Shown piece after piece: positions 1 through 7,859 of a DNA stretch of 33,015 nucleotides. The notes below the pieces were generated by a model, which had not been told where the DNA came from, did not search any database, and was given only the letters and a program-made list of their open reading frames with translations. Both the position numbers and the translations under genes were made by a program. Every line of letters begins with the position of its first letter. Within the stretch, counting starts at the first letter, position 1. Location of the stretch: the IMG/VR virus record IMGVR_UViG_3300032050_000494, positions 1-33,015 of that record. One strand, 5' to 3'. Origin of the DNA: a virus.

Positions 1-1
1 T

Positions 2-286
2 GTACAGGATGTGGTGGATGGTGTTCCTGTAAGAGTTACAAGATGGCAGTTAAGAGCGCAGTTAGCTATTCTGAACTTAGAAGCTAACGTAACAGCAGCT
101 TTAAATGCTCTTCCTGACAGCACACAGGCAGAACAGGAGTTTAAAATTAAGGCTCAATACGCTTGGGATTATTCTAATAACATCGAAAGAACAAGCCCAA
201 CTGTGAGTATGATTCAGGTGGTGTTAGGATTATCAGATAGTGAGGTGGATGACATATTCATTAACGCTTATCAAATAGATATTTAA
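2..286 (+). CDS. Small tail-associated protein, XkdW-like, 5' end cut off
   Basis: The frame is open to the left edge (codons from base 2), so the true start lies outside the window; a GTG at 11 is only the first possible start inside it. The visible 94 residues have the pattern of small phage tail proteins of the XkdW type: an RWQLRAQLAIL-type helix, a middle KAQYAWDYSNNIERTSP segment and a C-terminal helix LSDSEVDDIFINAYQI. Such proteins are usually encoded beside tail fibre genes. The stop overlaps the next ATG (TAATG), so it is co-translated with the tail gene at 286. The exact virion role is unknown. Confidence 0.6.
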   Translation, partial: VQDVVDGVPVRVTRWQLRAQLAILNLEANVTAALNALPDSTQAEQEFKIKAQYAWDYSNNIERTSPTVSMIQVVLGLSDSEVDDIFINAYQIDI

Positions 287-588
287 TGGCTTTAGATTTT
301 CCATCCAGTCCAACGCTTAATCAGGTTTACACTTCAGGAGGAGTTTCTTGGAAGTGGAATGGTTATGCGTGGGATGCTTTCAATCCTTACAATACAATAA
401 GGAGGTTTGCTACAGCTAATTTGTATTTATACTGCGGTGTTGCTCTTGTAGGTAGCAGTGAGGCATCAGCTGTATGGACTATTACAAGGCTTACAATAGC
501 AGCAGATGGTAGTGTTAGTGCAACAGCAACAGCACAGCCTGCTGGTGGAACAGATTGGACTAATTTCAGTTCGCATACATACGCATAG
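286..588 (+). CDS. Small putative virion/tail protein
   Basis: 100 residues. The N-terminus (FPSSPTLNQVY, SWKWNGYAWDAF) is a short module often seen at the start of phage tail and fibre proteins. The C-terminal part (GSSEASAVWTITRLTIAADG) is a beta-rich segment also typical of small tail proteins. The ATG overlaps the stop of the preceding tail gene. No membrane segment or signal peptide is visible. The assignment to the virion rests on these weak motifs and on the position among tail genes; I do not recognise a named family. Confidence 0.55.
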   Translation: MALDFPSSPTLNQVYTSGGVSWKWNGYAWDAFNPYNTIRRFATANLYLYCGVALVGSSEASAVWTITRLTIAADGSVSATATAQPAGGTDWTNFSSHTYA

Positions 589-590
589 AT

Positions 591-857
591 ATGAAAAATG
601 AATTTACATACAAGAATGGTGATGTTCTGCAAATGAAGCGAAATCCTGAAGTAAGAAGGGTTGTGTTAAAAGCAAGGAAATCAAGTTGTCTTTGGTTTTA
701 CCCTGATTCACCTCCTTTGACTGATGATGATTTAATATCTAAGGTTTACGATAGCAGGAATAGTAATGATAGTTGTATGGTTTTGGGATGGGATAAGGTA
801 GGTGTTTGCGACTTGAAAGAAATTAAAAATATAAGTAGAAGAAAAACAATTGTATAA
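591..857 (+). CDS. Hypothetical protein in tail module
   Basis: 88 residues, not recognised. It begins with a short beta-like stretch (FTYKNGDVLQMK) and is charged throughout, with no membrane segment. It starts 2 nt after the previous stop, and its TAA overlaps the ATG of the large tail protein at 857 (TAATG), so it belongs to the same rightward operon. Tight packing between tail genes suggests a small tail accessory or assembly protein, but nothing in the sequence shows this directly. Confidence 0.5.
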   Translation: MKNEFTYKNGDVLQMKRNPEVRRVVLKARKSSCLWFYPDSPPLTDDDLISKVYDSRNSNDSCMVLGWDKVGVCDLKEIKNISRRKTIV

Positions 858-2746
858 TGCCAACTCGCTGGGCGGTCATAAATGGTGATAATAACAACGT
901 GAGTACCTGGAATGATGGTGGGACATTAGGCTTACCAACATCTGCTGACTCTGTGTTCACTAATGGCTTTACTGTTAATATGGTGGCTGATGCTACCTAT
1001 ATTAGTATGAGCAATAGTGCTAGAGCAAGGGATATTGCTACACCTGCTATGACGGCTAACAATGCTCCAAGTCCGTTTGTTGCTGCTGCGAGTAGTATAT
1101 TAGCAGGAAGTGATGCTTTTAGAGCATTTGATAGAGTTTATACGACTAGTACAGGTTGGGCAACAGCAACTAATACAACAACAGGATGGTTGTCGATGGA
1201 TTTTGGAACAAGTGTTATAATAGACGCTTATACAATATTTGGAGGAGATGTCCAAGCTATTAACCCACGTAACTGGACATTTGAAGGAAGTGCAAATAAT
1301 ACAACTTGGACAACATTACATACAGTAACATTAGGTGCTGGTATAGCGGCATCAAGCTCTTATTCAAGCGGTTCTATAAGCAACCCTACTGCATATAGAT
1401 ATTATAGAATAAACATATCATTAAACGGTGGCTCAGCTACAAGGGTAGGTATCACAGAACTCGAACTCTACCAACCAGGCACAGCAGCATTAGCAGCAGG
1501 CGGCTCATTCAACTTCAACACAGCAGGAGTGACTGTAACTTGTACATCCACATCAGCATCTCTATCAGCAGGTGCTACAAACCTTATTACTGTCACTGCT
1601 ACAACAGGCACTGTAACGCTTAATTTGGGGAGTAGTGTGACGGGGTTAGGGATTGCTTCTCAGATATTTAATCATACGGGAAATTGCAATTTTAATTTGT
1701 CAGGGGTTAATTTTAATGGTGGTGGTGCTAATAATTCCTTGTGTATAAATAAGTCATCTACAGGCACAATAACCGTAACAGGTAATTTAATTGGAGGGGG
1801 AGGTTCAACTTCTAATGGATTATTCTCAACATCTGGAAACTCTGTAATAATAGGTAATGTTTCAGGAGGTTCTGCTGGTCTTGGTATATCACAATCATCA
1901 GGTAACGTAACAGTAACAGGAAATGTTGTAGGTGGTACAGGTTCATCAGTTCATGGCATCTCTCTCACAGGAGCAGCTTCACAATTCACCATCAATGGGA
2001 ATGTAACAGGAGGTAGTGGTTCTACTGCTCACGGTATTAACTTTGGTGGTACATTAGGAACTGTTAATGGTAATGTTACAGGTGGGGGTGGCAGTGGTGC
2101 AAGGGGTGTAGAAGCGACAGTGGGAGGCGTTAATGTTAATGGTAATGTTATAGGTAATATAAGTTTAGGTTTAAATATAGGAGCAAGTAGCACAATAGTA
2201 GGAAATGTATTTGCTGGTAGTGCTGCTGGAATTTCAACTACAACTAACAACTCATTAACAGTTACCGTTACAGGCGATGTTTATGCTTCTAATGTAAATA
2301 TCGGAATACAATTAGCAGGCACAGGAACACAAGTGGTCAACCTAACAGGCAACATGTACAACACACTTGGAAGAATGGCTATATGGTGTCCTAACATATT
2401 CATCTCTAATACAGCAACAACTCTTTGGAGAATGGATACAGGAGGTGGCAATTACAAGTTCCTTTATTCAGCAGATAGCACACCTAACCTTCCTGCTCAA
2501 ACAGATGTAAGGTTTGGAACAACATTTGGTCCTGCTCTATCTTTAACAGGAACAATGGTAACGGTAAGTGCTGCTAACACAAGAAAGGATGTGCCTACAG
2601 ACAACACAGTGGGAACAGGAGAGCTTACAAGTGCTGACATAATAAGTGGTATTAACGCAAGCTCTGACCCTCTTGCTGTAAGGCTCAAGAACACGCTGAC
2701 AGATGTAACAGCAGGAAACATTATTTCACAATACAATAACTCGTAA
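857..2746 (+). CDS. Tail/receptor-binding protein: beta-helix with inserted F5/8 type C (discoidin) domain
   Basis: 629 residues. Residues 1-50 form a module with the pattern W..G..LPT.AD.V (VSTWND, LPTSADSVF) shared with the next gene. Residues about 59-206 form an F5/8 type C (discoidin) carbohydrate-binding domain: FDRVYTTSTGW, WLSMDFG, NPRNWTFEGSANNTTWTTL, YRYYRINI, ELELY. From about 214 (GGSFNFNTAGV) onward there are Gly/Asn/Thr-rich repeats of the form VTGNVTGG, predicted to form a parallel beta-helix, then a C-terminal domain (about 500-629) homologous to the next gene. It probably binds surface glycans of the host as a fibre or spike. No enzyme active site is evident. The stop overlaps the ATG at 2746. 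Confidence 0.72.
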   Translation: MPTRWAVINGDNNNVSTWNDGGTLGLPTSADSVFTNGFTVNMVADATYISMSNSARARDIATPAMTANNAPSPFVAAASSILAGSDAFRAFDRVYTTSTGWATATNTTTGWLSMDFGTSVIIDAYTIFGGDVQAINPRNWTFEGSANNTTWTTLHTVTLGAGIAASSSYSSGSISNPTAYRYYRINISLNGGSATRVGITELELYQPGTAALAAGGSFNFNTAGVTVTCTSTSASLSAGATNLITVTATTGTVTLNLGSSVTGLGIASQIFNHTGNCNFNLSGVNFNGGGANNSLCINKSSTGTITVTGNLIGGGGSTSNGLFSTSGNSVIIGNVSGGSAGLGISQSSGNVTVTGNVVGGTGSSVHGISLTGAASQFTINGNVTGGSGSTAHGINFGGTLGTVNGNVTGGGGSGARGVEATVGGVNVNGNVIGNISLGLNIGASSTIVGNVFAGSAAGISTTTNNSLTVTVTGDVYASNVNIGIQLAGTGTQVVNLTGNMYNTLGRMAIWCPNIFISNTATTLWRMDTGGGNYKFLYSADSTPNLPAQTDVRFGTTFGPALSLTGTMVTVSAANTRKDVPTDNTVGTGELTSADIISGINASSDPLAVRLKNTLTDVTAGNIISQYNNS

Positions 2747-4044
2747 TGGCAGATGTTCGTGCTACGAAGAATGGAAACTGGTCGGATGTAACTGTATGGA
2801 ATACAGGTGCTCTACCTACTGCTGCTGATGATGTGTATAGCAATACATTTACAGTGAATGTAGATGTTAGTTTTACTGTATTAACGCTTAGAAGTACAGC
2901 AGGAACTGGTATTACAGCAGGTGGTAGTTTTAACTTCAATACAGCAGGGGTTACAGGAACTGTCACTTCATCATCTCCATTAGTACCAGGTGCTACAAAT
3001 CTTATTCAGGTAACAGCAACAACAGGAACTGTTACGATTAGTTTGGGTGGGAATGTTGAGCCAAGAAGTTTTAATGGAGATACTTTAATAAATTATTCAG
3101 GGAATTGTAACTTAAATTTATCAGGAACAAATTTTAATGGAAGGTTATCAGGGAATACTTCATCTACCACTTGTATATTAAAATCGTCTTCTGGTTTAAT
3201 AACAATAACAGGTAATTTGAATGGTGGAAACTCAAATCAAGCAATAAATCAAGCTCTATTATCATCAAATGGAAATACAATAGTAATAGGAAATATTGTT
3301 GGAGGTTTAAATACAGGTGGCTCTAATAGAGGAGTAAACCAATCAGCAGGAACACTTACTATTACAGGTAATGTAACAGGTGGTCAGTCAACAGCGACTA
3401 ATCAAGGTGTTTTATTTTCAGGAACATCTTTAACAGTTAATGGTACTTTATTAGGTGGAACAACATCTGTTGGTATAGAAACTTCAGCTCCTATAAATAA
3501 TGTAACGGGGAACCTAACAGCAGGAACTCTTGCTGGGATAGCATCATCTTCAGCTAATATTGTAAATGTGACAGGTACTGCAACAGCATCCTCATCATCA
3601 GAAGCAATAAGAATGACAAACGCAAACGGTCAGGTGTATCTAAATGGCAACATGGTGAACAATAACGGTAAGATGGCAATCTTTGCTCCTATCGTTTGGC
3701 TGGATAAGAACAACACTACATCAGCTGCATTCTTTACAAGTGGTGGTGTGGCAAGAACACTCTATTCAGCAGATACAGTGCCTAACCAACCTGCACAAAA
3801 CAATGTAAGATTTAACACTGTATATGGTCCTGGGAATAGTCTGACAGGTACTTGTGTTATGCCTGTAGCAGCAAACGTAAGAAATGGTGTTACATACGAT
3901 AATGGAACTGTAGGAACAGCCCTATTCACCACATCACAATTCGTTACAGAACTATCCTCAAGCACTACACCTGTAGCTGTAAGGATGCAAAACCTTTGCA
4001 CTCCTATGATTCTTGGGGAGCTTATGGAGGCATTTAAAAAATGA
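2746..4044 (+). CDS. Beta-helix tail protein, paralogue of the upstream gene without discoidin domain
   Basis: 432 residues. The N-terminus (GNWSDVTVWNTGALPTAADD) resembles the G8-like start of bacterial surface proteins and matches the upstream gene. After residue 57 the two proteins align again (AGGSFNFNTAGVT, PGATNLIQVTATTGTVTISL). Gly/Thr/Asn repeats (ITGNVTGG type) follow, then a C-terminal domain shared with the paralogue (GKMAIFAP, LYSADTVPNQPAQNNVRF, ALFTTSQF). It is therefore a duplicate, probably another fibre or spike subunit. The start overlaps the previous stop (TAATG) and its own stop overlaps the next start (ATGA). The receptor-binding role is inferred from architecture and position. 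Confidence 0.68.
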   Translation: MADVRATKNGNWSDVTVWNTGALPTAADDVYSNTFTVNVDVSFTVLTLRSTAGTGITAGGSFNFNTAGVTGTVTSSSPLVPGATNLIQVTATTGTVTISLGGNVEPRSFNGDTLINYSGNCNLNLSGTNFNGRLSGNTSSTTCILKSSSGLITITGNLNGGNSNQAINQALLSSNGNTIVIGNIVGGLNTGGSNRGVNQSAGTLTITGNVTGGQSTATNQGVLFSGTSLTVNGTLLGGTTSVGIETSAPINNVTGNLTAGTLAGIASSSANIVNVTGTATASSSSEAIRMTNANGQVYLNGNMVNNNGKMAIFAPIVWLDKNNTTSAAFFTSGGVARTLYSADTVPNQPAQNNVRFNTVYGPGNSLTGTCVMPVAANVRNGVTYDNGTVGTALFTTSQFVTELSSSTTPVAVRMQNLCTPMILGELMEAFKK

Positions 4045-4400
4045 GAGGGTTTATATTACTGATAGTAGCCTTAATTCTATCAGCAATAGTGCTACCAATA
4101 GGATTTAGTTTTCAGATAATCACCGCACTTTTTAAGGGGATAGATAAGTATTTGTTCCGCATGGCAAAGAGTATCGACCAGTTCGGTAATGTAGTATGCG
4201 AGCATCTTTTCAATGTAACATTAATTAAAAAGAACGGTTACAAGTTCGGGAATGAAGATGTAACGATTAGTCACGTGTTAGGCAAAAACGAACAAACAAA
4301 TACCCTTAGTTTTCTAGGAAGGAAACTCGCTTGGTTGCTAAATACAATAGACAAAGACCACAATAAAAGGGCCATAGAATCTTGTAATACTATAAAATAG
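4041..4400 (+). CDS. Membrane-anchored phage protein of unknown function
   Basis: 119 residues. Residues about 3-31 are one or two hydrophobic helices (FILLIVALILSAIVLPIGF). A soluble C-terminal part ends in LGKNEQTNTLSFLGRKLAWL and LLNTIDKDHNKRAIE. As far as I recall, this C-terminal pattern recurs in small membrane proteins of Bacteroidetes phages encoded near lysis genes; I know of no proven function. The ATG overlaps the stop of the tail gene (ATGA), so it is translated with the tail operon but opens the membrane/lysis block. It could be a lysis regulator; this is inference from position. Confidence 0.55.
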   Translation: MRGFILLIVALILSAIVLPIGFSFQIITALFKGIDKYLFRMAKSIDQFGNVVCEHLFNVTLIKKNGYKFGNEDVTISHVLGKNEQTNTLSFLGRKLAWLLNTIDKDHNKRAIESCNTIK

Positions 4401-4445
4401 GCAAAGTGTTGATGAATATCATTTAGGAGATATACAGATTTATAT

Positions 4446-4468
4446 TTACTTTGTAGAAAATAATACAT
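4446..4468 (+). promoter_or_regulatory. Candidate internal late promoter
   Basis: The 71-nt gap before the small membrane gene at 4472 holds TTACTTTG (4446-4453), one mismatch from the Bacteroidetes -7 box TAnnTTTG. It is followed 3 nt later by AAAATAATACAT (4457-4468). The same 12-mer follows a perfect TATTTTTG box before the portal gene (29606-29617), which supports a shared promoter type. No clear -33 TTTG is present. Confidence 0.4.
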
Positions 4469-4471
4469 GAG

Positions 4472-4639
4472 ATGACGTACAAGATTGAACTCATTAGCCT
4501 GTGGATAGGAAGCATATTAGCTGCAATCAGCAGCCACAGCATACCGGTAATCCTTAGCTGTCTTGCTTCAATAAGTGTAATCATAGCCCACTGGGATAAA
4601 GTATCTGAGTTTATTAAGAATATATTTAAAAAGAAGTAA
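4472..4639 (+). CDS. 55-residue membrane protein, holin-type candidate
   Basis: A short ORF starting MTYKIELISLW. It has two hydrophobic stretches (about 5-20, SLWIGSILAAIS; about 24-39, IPVILSCLASISVIIA) and a basic tail ending IFKKK, the usual layout of a small class II holin or phage membrane protein. It starts 4 nt after the 12-mer of the candidate promoter and ends 1 nt before the next gene (4641). Context is strong: a run of membrane genes, a spanin and an endolysin follow. Which of the membrane proteins is the holin cannot be decided by reading. Confidence 0.6.
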   Translation: MTYKIELISLWIGSILAAISSHSIPVILSCLASISVIIAHWDKVSEFIKNIFKKK

Positions 4640-4640
4640 T

Positions 4641-4877
4641 ATGCCGGAATGGTTAAAACGATTAACGAAAACAGACATCCGTAACAGCATTGCAATAATA
4701 GTTGTCGTAGGATGTTTTATTCTTATGTATCTGCTTCAAGTAAGACCAATACCTGAGCAGAATCACGATTTAGTATTAACAACAGGAGGCTTCATCTTTG
4801 GAGGTGCTTTAGCAGGTGTGATAGGATATTATTTTGGGGCCACTAAAGCAGATAAAAAAAATGACTCCGAAGGATAA
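4641..4877 (+). CDS. Putative holin, two membrane segments
   Basis: 78 residues with an amphipathic N-terminus (PEWLKRLTKTDIRNS), a first membrane helix at about 17-33 (IAIIVVVGCFILMYLLQV) and a second at about 45-66 (LTTGGFIFGGALAGVIGYYFG), ending in a short polar tail (ATKADKKND). Small proteins with a GYYFG-type second helix and charged tail are frequent next to phage endolysin genes and are often annotated as holins. It is followed by another membrane gene overlapping by 17 nt. This is the best single holin candidate here, from topology and position only. Confidence 0.55.
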   Translation: MPEWLKRLTKTDIRNSIAIIVVVGCFILMYLLQVRPIPEQNHDLVLTTGGFIFGGALAGVIGYYFGATKADKKNDSEG

Positions 4878-5100
4878 AGAGATGCACTTTTGGGCAGGGG
4901 TATGGGTTAGCTTCTTTGCCCTTATTCTGTTTAAGGCAGTAGATGTTCAGTACTGTTGGCTTTGGGTATTAAGTGCCGTTTTGGCTGCTGCATTAGGTAA
5001 GGAATTTAAGGATGTGTTAGACTATGGTAAGTTCGATTGGAGAGATGCAGCGTATACAATCATCGGAGGACTAAGCGGAGTAGTATTATCTTTCTTTTAA
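4861..5100 (+). CDS. Small membrane protein, VanZ/DUF2279-like helices
   Basis: I chose the ATG at 4861 (MTPKDKEMHFWAG, 79 residues) over the ATG at 4834. It follows an A-rich run and leaves only a 17-nt overlap with the previous gene. There are three hydrophobic stretches: HFWAGVWVSFFALILF, CWLWVLSAVLAAAL and AAYTIIGGLSGVVLSFF. The polar elements KDKEMHF, GKEFKDVLDYGKFDWRDA and a final GG..G helix resemble the short VanZ-like/DUF2279-like membrane proteins. The role in the phage is unknown; position suggests lysis or envelope modification. Confidence 0.55.
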   Translation: MTPKDKEMHFWAGVWVSFFALILFKAVDVQYCWLWVLSAVLAAALGKEFKDVLDYGKFDWRDAAYTIIGGLSGVVLSFF

Positions 5101-5101
5101 T

Positions 5102-5638
5102 ATGAAATATTTATATTTATCGGTACTATACTTTTTAGTATCATGCAGTACACCAAAGAGGTTGCACCGGATTATGGACAATCTTCCAGAATCTGCTGCA
5201 AAGGAATGCGCTGAAAGGTTTCCAATTAAGGAAACTATTGATACTATTTTAACTGTTGATTATAATCTTCTCAGCGCTTACGAAAACGAATACACAAGGC
5301 TTAGTCTAAAAATTGACAGCTTATTAAACGAAGGATGTGATACTGTTGTTATTGATAGTATTAAGACTGTAATCAAGCAGCTTCCTGCAAAGACGAACAC
5401 AAAGATTATAGTAAAGACCCAGGAGAATACAGCAAAGACTCAAGTAATCCTTGATAGTTGCCAAAAATTGTCAAGTTTACTGAGCGCGAAACTTAATAAA
5501 GAGATTGAGAATGTCGCTAAACTGAATAATAAATGCGACAAATATAAAGGCCAAAGGGATTGGTTATTTTGGATAGTAATACTGCTTTTGATTTGGATTT
5601 TCCGCAAACAGATAGCTTTACTTTTTAAATTATTCTAA
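5102..5638 (+). CDS. Unimolecular spanin candidate (outer-membrane lipoprotein with C-terminal membrane helix)
   Basis: 178 residues. The N-terminus is a lipoprotein signal peptide with lipobox LVSC (Cys15, followed by STPK). The middle is a charged, helical periplasmic region (about 30-150) with coiled-coil character (LLSAKLNKEIENVAKLNNK). Residues about 153-171 form a C-terminal membrane helix (WLFWIVILLLIWIF) with a basic end. A lipid anchor for the outer membrane at one end and an inner-membrane helix at the other is the hallmark of a unimolecular spanin (T1 gp11 type), which fuses the two membranes in the last step of lysis. It starts 1 nt after the preceding stop and sits in the lysis module. 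Confidence 0.72.
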   Translation: MKYLYLSVLYFLVSCSTPKRLHRIMDNLPESAAKECAERFPIKETIDTILTVDYNLLSAYENEYTRLSLKIDSLLNEGCDTVVIDSIKTVIKQLPAKTNTKIIVKTQENTAKTQVILDSCQKLSSLLSAKLNKEIENVAKLNNKCDKYKGQRDWLFWIVILLLIWIFRKQIALLFKLF

Positions 5639-5639
5639 T

Positions 5640-5942
5640 ATGTATAAATTAGCTCCAATTGAAGAAAGTTACGATATGTTCGTGGCTTTAGCTTTTTGCT
5701 ATCTGCCTATTGTCGCGTTTTTAATTCTTGCCTATATAGCGTCTAAATCAGGAAGCTGGGTGAAAGAGCCATTAAATTACAGGGGTGGGTTTAGATACGT
5801 TAAATCAGATGTAAACATTCCATATGTTAAGACGGGATGGTTCCAGTTCGCAATCGTTTGGTTTGTATTTGGTAGTATATTTTTCTGGGCACTATTATGG
5901 CCTGAGCATCACGACGTTTGGTTTATCATAACAGATAAATAG
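5640..5942 (+). CDS. Small membrane protein, two helices
   Basis: 100 residues. Hydrophobic helices lie at about 14-33 (FVALAFCYLPIVAFLILAYI) and about 68-86 (FQFAIVWFVFGSIFFWALLW), separated by a basic loop of about 35 residues (LNYRGGFRYVKSD). There is no signal peptide or recognised domain. It follows the spanin by 1 nt and precedes another membrane gene by 6 nt. It may be an antiholin, a second holin or an envelope protein; nothing distinguishes these. Confidence 0.5.
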   Translation: MYKLAPIEESYDMFVALAFCYLPIVAFLILAYIASKSGSWVKEPLNYRGGFRYVKSDVNIPYVKTGWFQFAIVWFVFGSIFFWALLWPEHHDVWFIITDK

Positions 5943-5948
5943 ATAAAA

Positions 5949-6359
5949 ATGATTAGTTTGTTAGCACCTATAGCAGCGGCCCTTGTAGCAGCTGCTATTG
6001 AGTTTGGTAGAATCTTGTTGTCATTTGGTGCTACTAATGTAAACAAACTATGGACTTACACTATAGGGGTTATATTATTTGGTGTTTGTTTAGCTGTATC
6101 TTTAGATTATTACGATGAAGTATGGCCTCATCATGTAGTTATTTATGCCTTGTATTACGCCTGTTGCAGGGGTATGTTTTACGACATAACCCTTAATATT
6201 CTCAGGTTTTTACCTGTAGATTATAAATCTAAGACAACTAATAGTAAAATAGATAAATTTTTATATAAATATAGCTTTTGGATGACAAAAGTCGTATATT
6301 TAATAATTGCTTTAATAACCGGCTACACATGGCAACAGCTACTATTACATTCGATTTAG
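5949..6359 (+). CDS. Multi-spanning membrane protein of unknown function
   Basis: 136 residues with about four hydrophobic helices: 1-25 (LLAPIAAALVAAAIEFGRILL), 35-51 (WTYTIGVILFGVCLAVSL), 60-80 (HHVVIYALYYACCRGMFY) and 112-133 (TKVVYLIIALITGYTW). A basic loop (YKSKTTNSKIDKFLYKY) precedes the last helix. I do not recognise the family. It is part of the membrane-gene run in the lysis region, and its end overlaps the next gene by 31 nt. Confidence 0.5.
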   Translation: MISLLAPIAAALVAAAIEFGRILLSFGATNVNKLWTYTIGVILFGVCLAVSLDYYDEVWPHHVVIYALYYACCRGMFYDITLNILRFLPVDYKSKTTNSKIDKFLYKYSFWMTKVVYLIIALITGYTWQQLLLHSI

Positions 6360-6547
6360 ATGATTTTGATGACAGGATGGATTTGGCTCGTTATCAAGCG
6401 TCGCTAGATATGGCTTGTATGCTACATGAGGTGCTTCTAAATGGTAGAAAGAACTTTCCAGATAGCGATACCATAGATAAAGTTTGGGAGTATCTTTGGG
6501 GGCAAGCTAGAGACTACAATATTAACCTTGACAAGATAATCGAATGA
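6329..6547 (+). CDS. Small acidic helical protein, hypothetical
   Basis: I chose the ATG at 6329 (MATATITFDLDDFDD, 72 residues) instead of an upstream ATG at 6278, which would add 17 low-complexity residues inside the previous gene. The pattern ITFDLDDFDDRMDLARYQASLDMACMLHEV is typical of small helical phage proteins of unknown role. I believe it recurs next to phage nuclease genes, but cannot confirm this. The stop overlaps the start of the exonuclease gene (ATGA), which implies translational coupling. Confidence 0.55.
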   Translation: MATATITFDLDDFDDRMDLARYQASLDMACMLHEVLLNGRKNFPDSDTIDKVWEYLWGQARDYNINLDKIIE

Positions 6548-7581
6548 TAAACCAATTTTCCGACATAGTAACCGAGTATTGTAAGCATCACAAAAACCTG
6601 AAAGACTATACCTTAGCAAGAAAGATATACGAGGAAAACAAGGATAAGTTTAAGTCTGTAGAGCAGGTTAGAAATATGGTAAGATACCGTAGAGGTCATT
6701 CAGGCGAACAAAACAGAGAAAGACTTACTATAAAAGGATTTGAAACCCCTAAAACATACGATACTAGGAATAGTCCCAAGTTTGAAGTTATTGAAACGGG
6801 CGCTAAAATACTAATCATAGATATTGAAACAGCGCCTATCCGCGGATGGGTATGGGGGATATGGAATCAGAATGTATCCATTGACCAAATACAAAGCGAT
6901 TGGTTTGTGCTTACATGGGCCGCTAAATGGCTGTTTGAGGATAAGGTATACTCAGGATGTCTTACACCAAAAGAGGCCGTAGAACAAGACGACAAGCGCA
7001 TTATGGAAGGTATATGGGAGTTGCTAAATGAGGCAGATATAGTAATAGCCCATAATGGAGATAAGTTCGATATACCTAAGCTGAATACAAGGTTTCTGTT
7101 AAATGGGATGAATCCTCCGCTACCGTACCAATCCATAGATACCCTTAAACATATTAAGAGGAACTTCTCATTTACGTCAAATAAGCTAGAGTTTGTGAAC
7201 CGTATGTTAGGGCTGCCTAGAAAGACGCAGCACGAGGGATTTTCGCTATGGACAAAATGCTATATTGGTGATAGTGAATCCCTAAAAAAGATGCTCGACT
7301 ACAACATCAATGACGTAAAGATTCTTGAGGAGACGTACCTTATGCTTCGCCCTTGGATTAAACCTCATCCGAACACATCGCTGTTTATACTTGATGAGAA
7401 TACGCACAGGTGTCCGACTTGCGGAAGTGATAAGCTAGAAGAGCAGGGCAAAAAATACTATACGACAGTAAATGCTTATATGCAGTTCAGGTGTTGTAAT
7501 TGTGGGGCTACTGGAAGGAAGCGAGCATCTGACCTTACTATAAAACAAAGGAGACCCATTCTTTCAAGTAATCCAAGATAG
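6544..7581 (+). CDS. DEDDy-type 3'-5' exonuclease with C-terminal zinc ribbon
   Basis: 345 residues. Residues about 1-55 are basic and helical, possibly DNA-binding. The RNase H-like exonuclease domain spans about 85-270. Exo I is IIDIETAP (Asp93, Glu95), Exo II is AHNGDKFDIPKLN (Asp173/Asp176) and Exo III is YNINDV (Tyr253 and Asp257, the YxxxD of DEDDy enzymes). A C-terminal zinc ribbon uses Cys290/Cys293 and Cys317/Cys320. The fold matches the exonuclease domain of family B polymerases and RNase_H_2-type proteins, but no polymerase domain follows. It is coupled to the small upstream gene (ATGA overlap). Lying among late lysis genes is unusual for a replication enzyme; host or phage DNA processing is possible. 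Confidence 0.72.
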   Translation: MINQFSDIVTEYCKHHKNLKDYTLARKIYEENKDKFKSVEQVRNMVRYRRGHSGEQNRERLTIKGFETPKTYDTRNSPKFEVIETGAKILIIDIETAPIRGWVWGIWNQNVSIDQIQSDWFVLTWAAKWLFEDKVYSGCLTPKEAVEQDDKRIMEGIWELLNEADIVIAHNGDKFDIPKLNTRFLLNGMNPPLPYQSIDTLKHIKRNFSFTSNKLEFVNRMLGLPRKTQHEGFSLWTKCYIGDSESLKKMLDYNINDVKILEETYLMLRPWIKPHPNTSLFILDENTHRCPTCGSDKLEEQGKKYYTTVNAYMQFRCCNCGATGRKRASDLTIKQRRPILSSNPR

Positions 7582-7583
7582 TT

Positions 7584-7859
7584 ATGACAGAAGAAAAAGA
7601 ATTGCAAGAGTTTTATTCTGAGACAGATAATGAGCTGCTGCAAATTATTGAAACGCAGTGTATGTTGTTAGCTACAATTGCCGAAATTTGTGAGCCGGAG
7701 TTTAGGACTTATGACGACGAGTTAGTGGAGATGAATGTGGTAAAGGGGAATGCGTACAAGGTTATACTTGCTGCACAAAAAAAGTTGCTTAAATATATAA
7801 AAGGTTATAATATTGTAACTAACGATACTACCGATAAAGATGGACATCAGCAAACTTAG
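7584..7859 (+). CDS. Hypothetical helical protein
   Basis: 91 residues, acidic at the N-terminus (TEEKELQEFYSETDNE), with predicted helices and no membrane segment. The middle reads ETQCMLLATIAEICEPEF and the end is polar. It starts 2 nt after the exonuclease stop and overlaps the endolysin start by 20 nt, so it is translated with both. No family is recognised. Confidence 0.45.
   Translation: MTEEKELQEFYSETDNELLQIIETQCMLLATIAEICEPEFRTYDDELVEMNVVKGNAYKVILAAQKKLLKYIKGYNIVTNDTTDKDGHQQT

Noticed and set aside
387-632. Minus-strand frame of 81 codons across the tail genes
   Set aside because: It is a shadow of the coding plus-strand genes at 286-588 and 591-857; it has no leader and a hydrophobic, Ala/Val-rich composition typical of antisense frames.
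2029-2966. Three antisense frames of 73-81 codons in the beta-helix genes
   Set aside because: They mirror Gly/Thr/Ala repeat codons of the tail proteins and have no initiation context.
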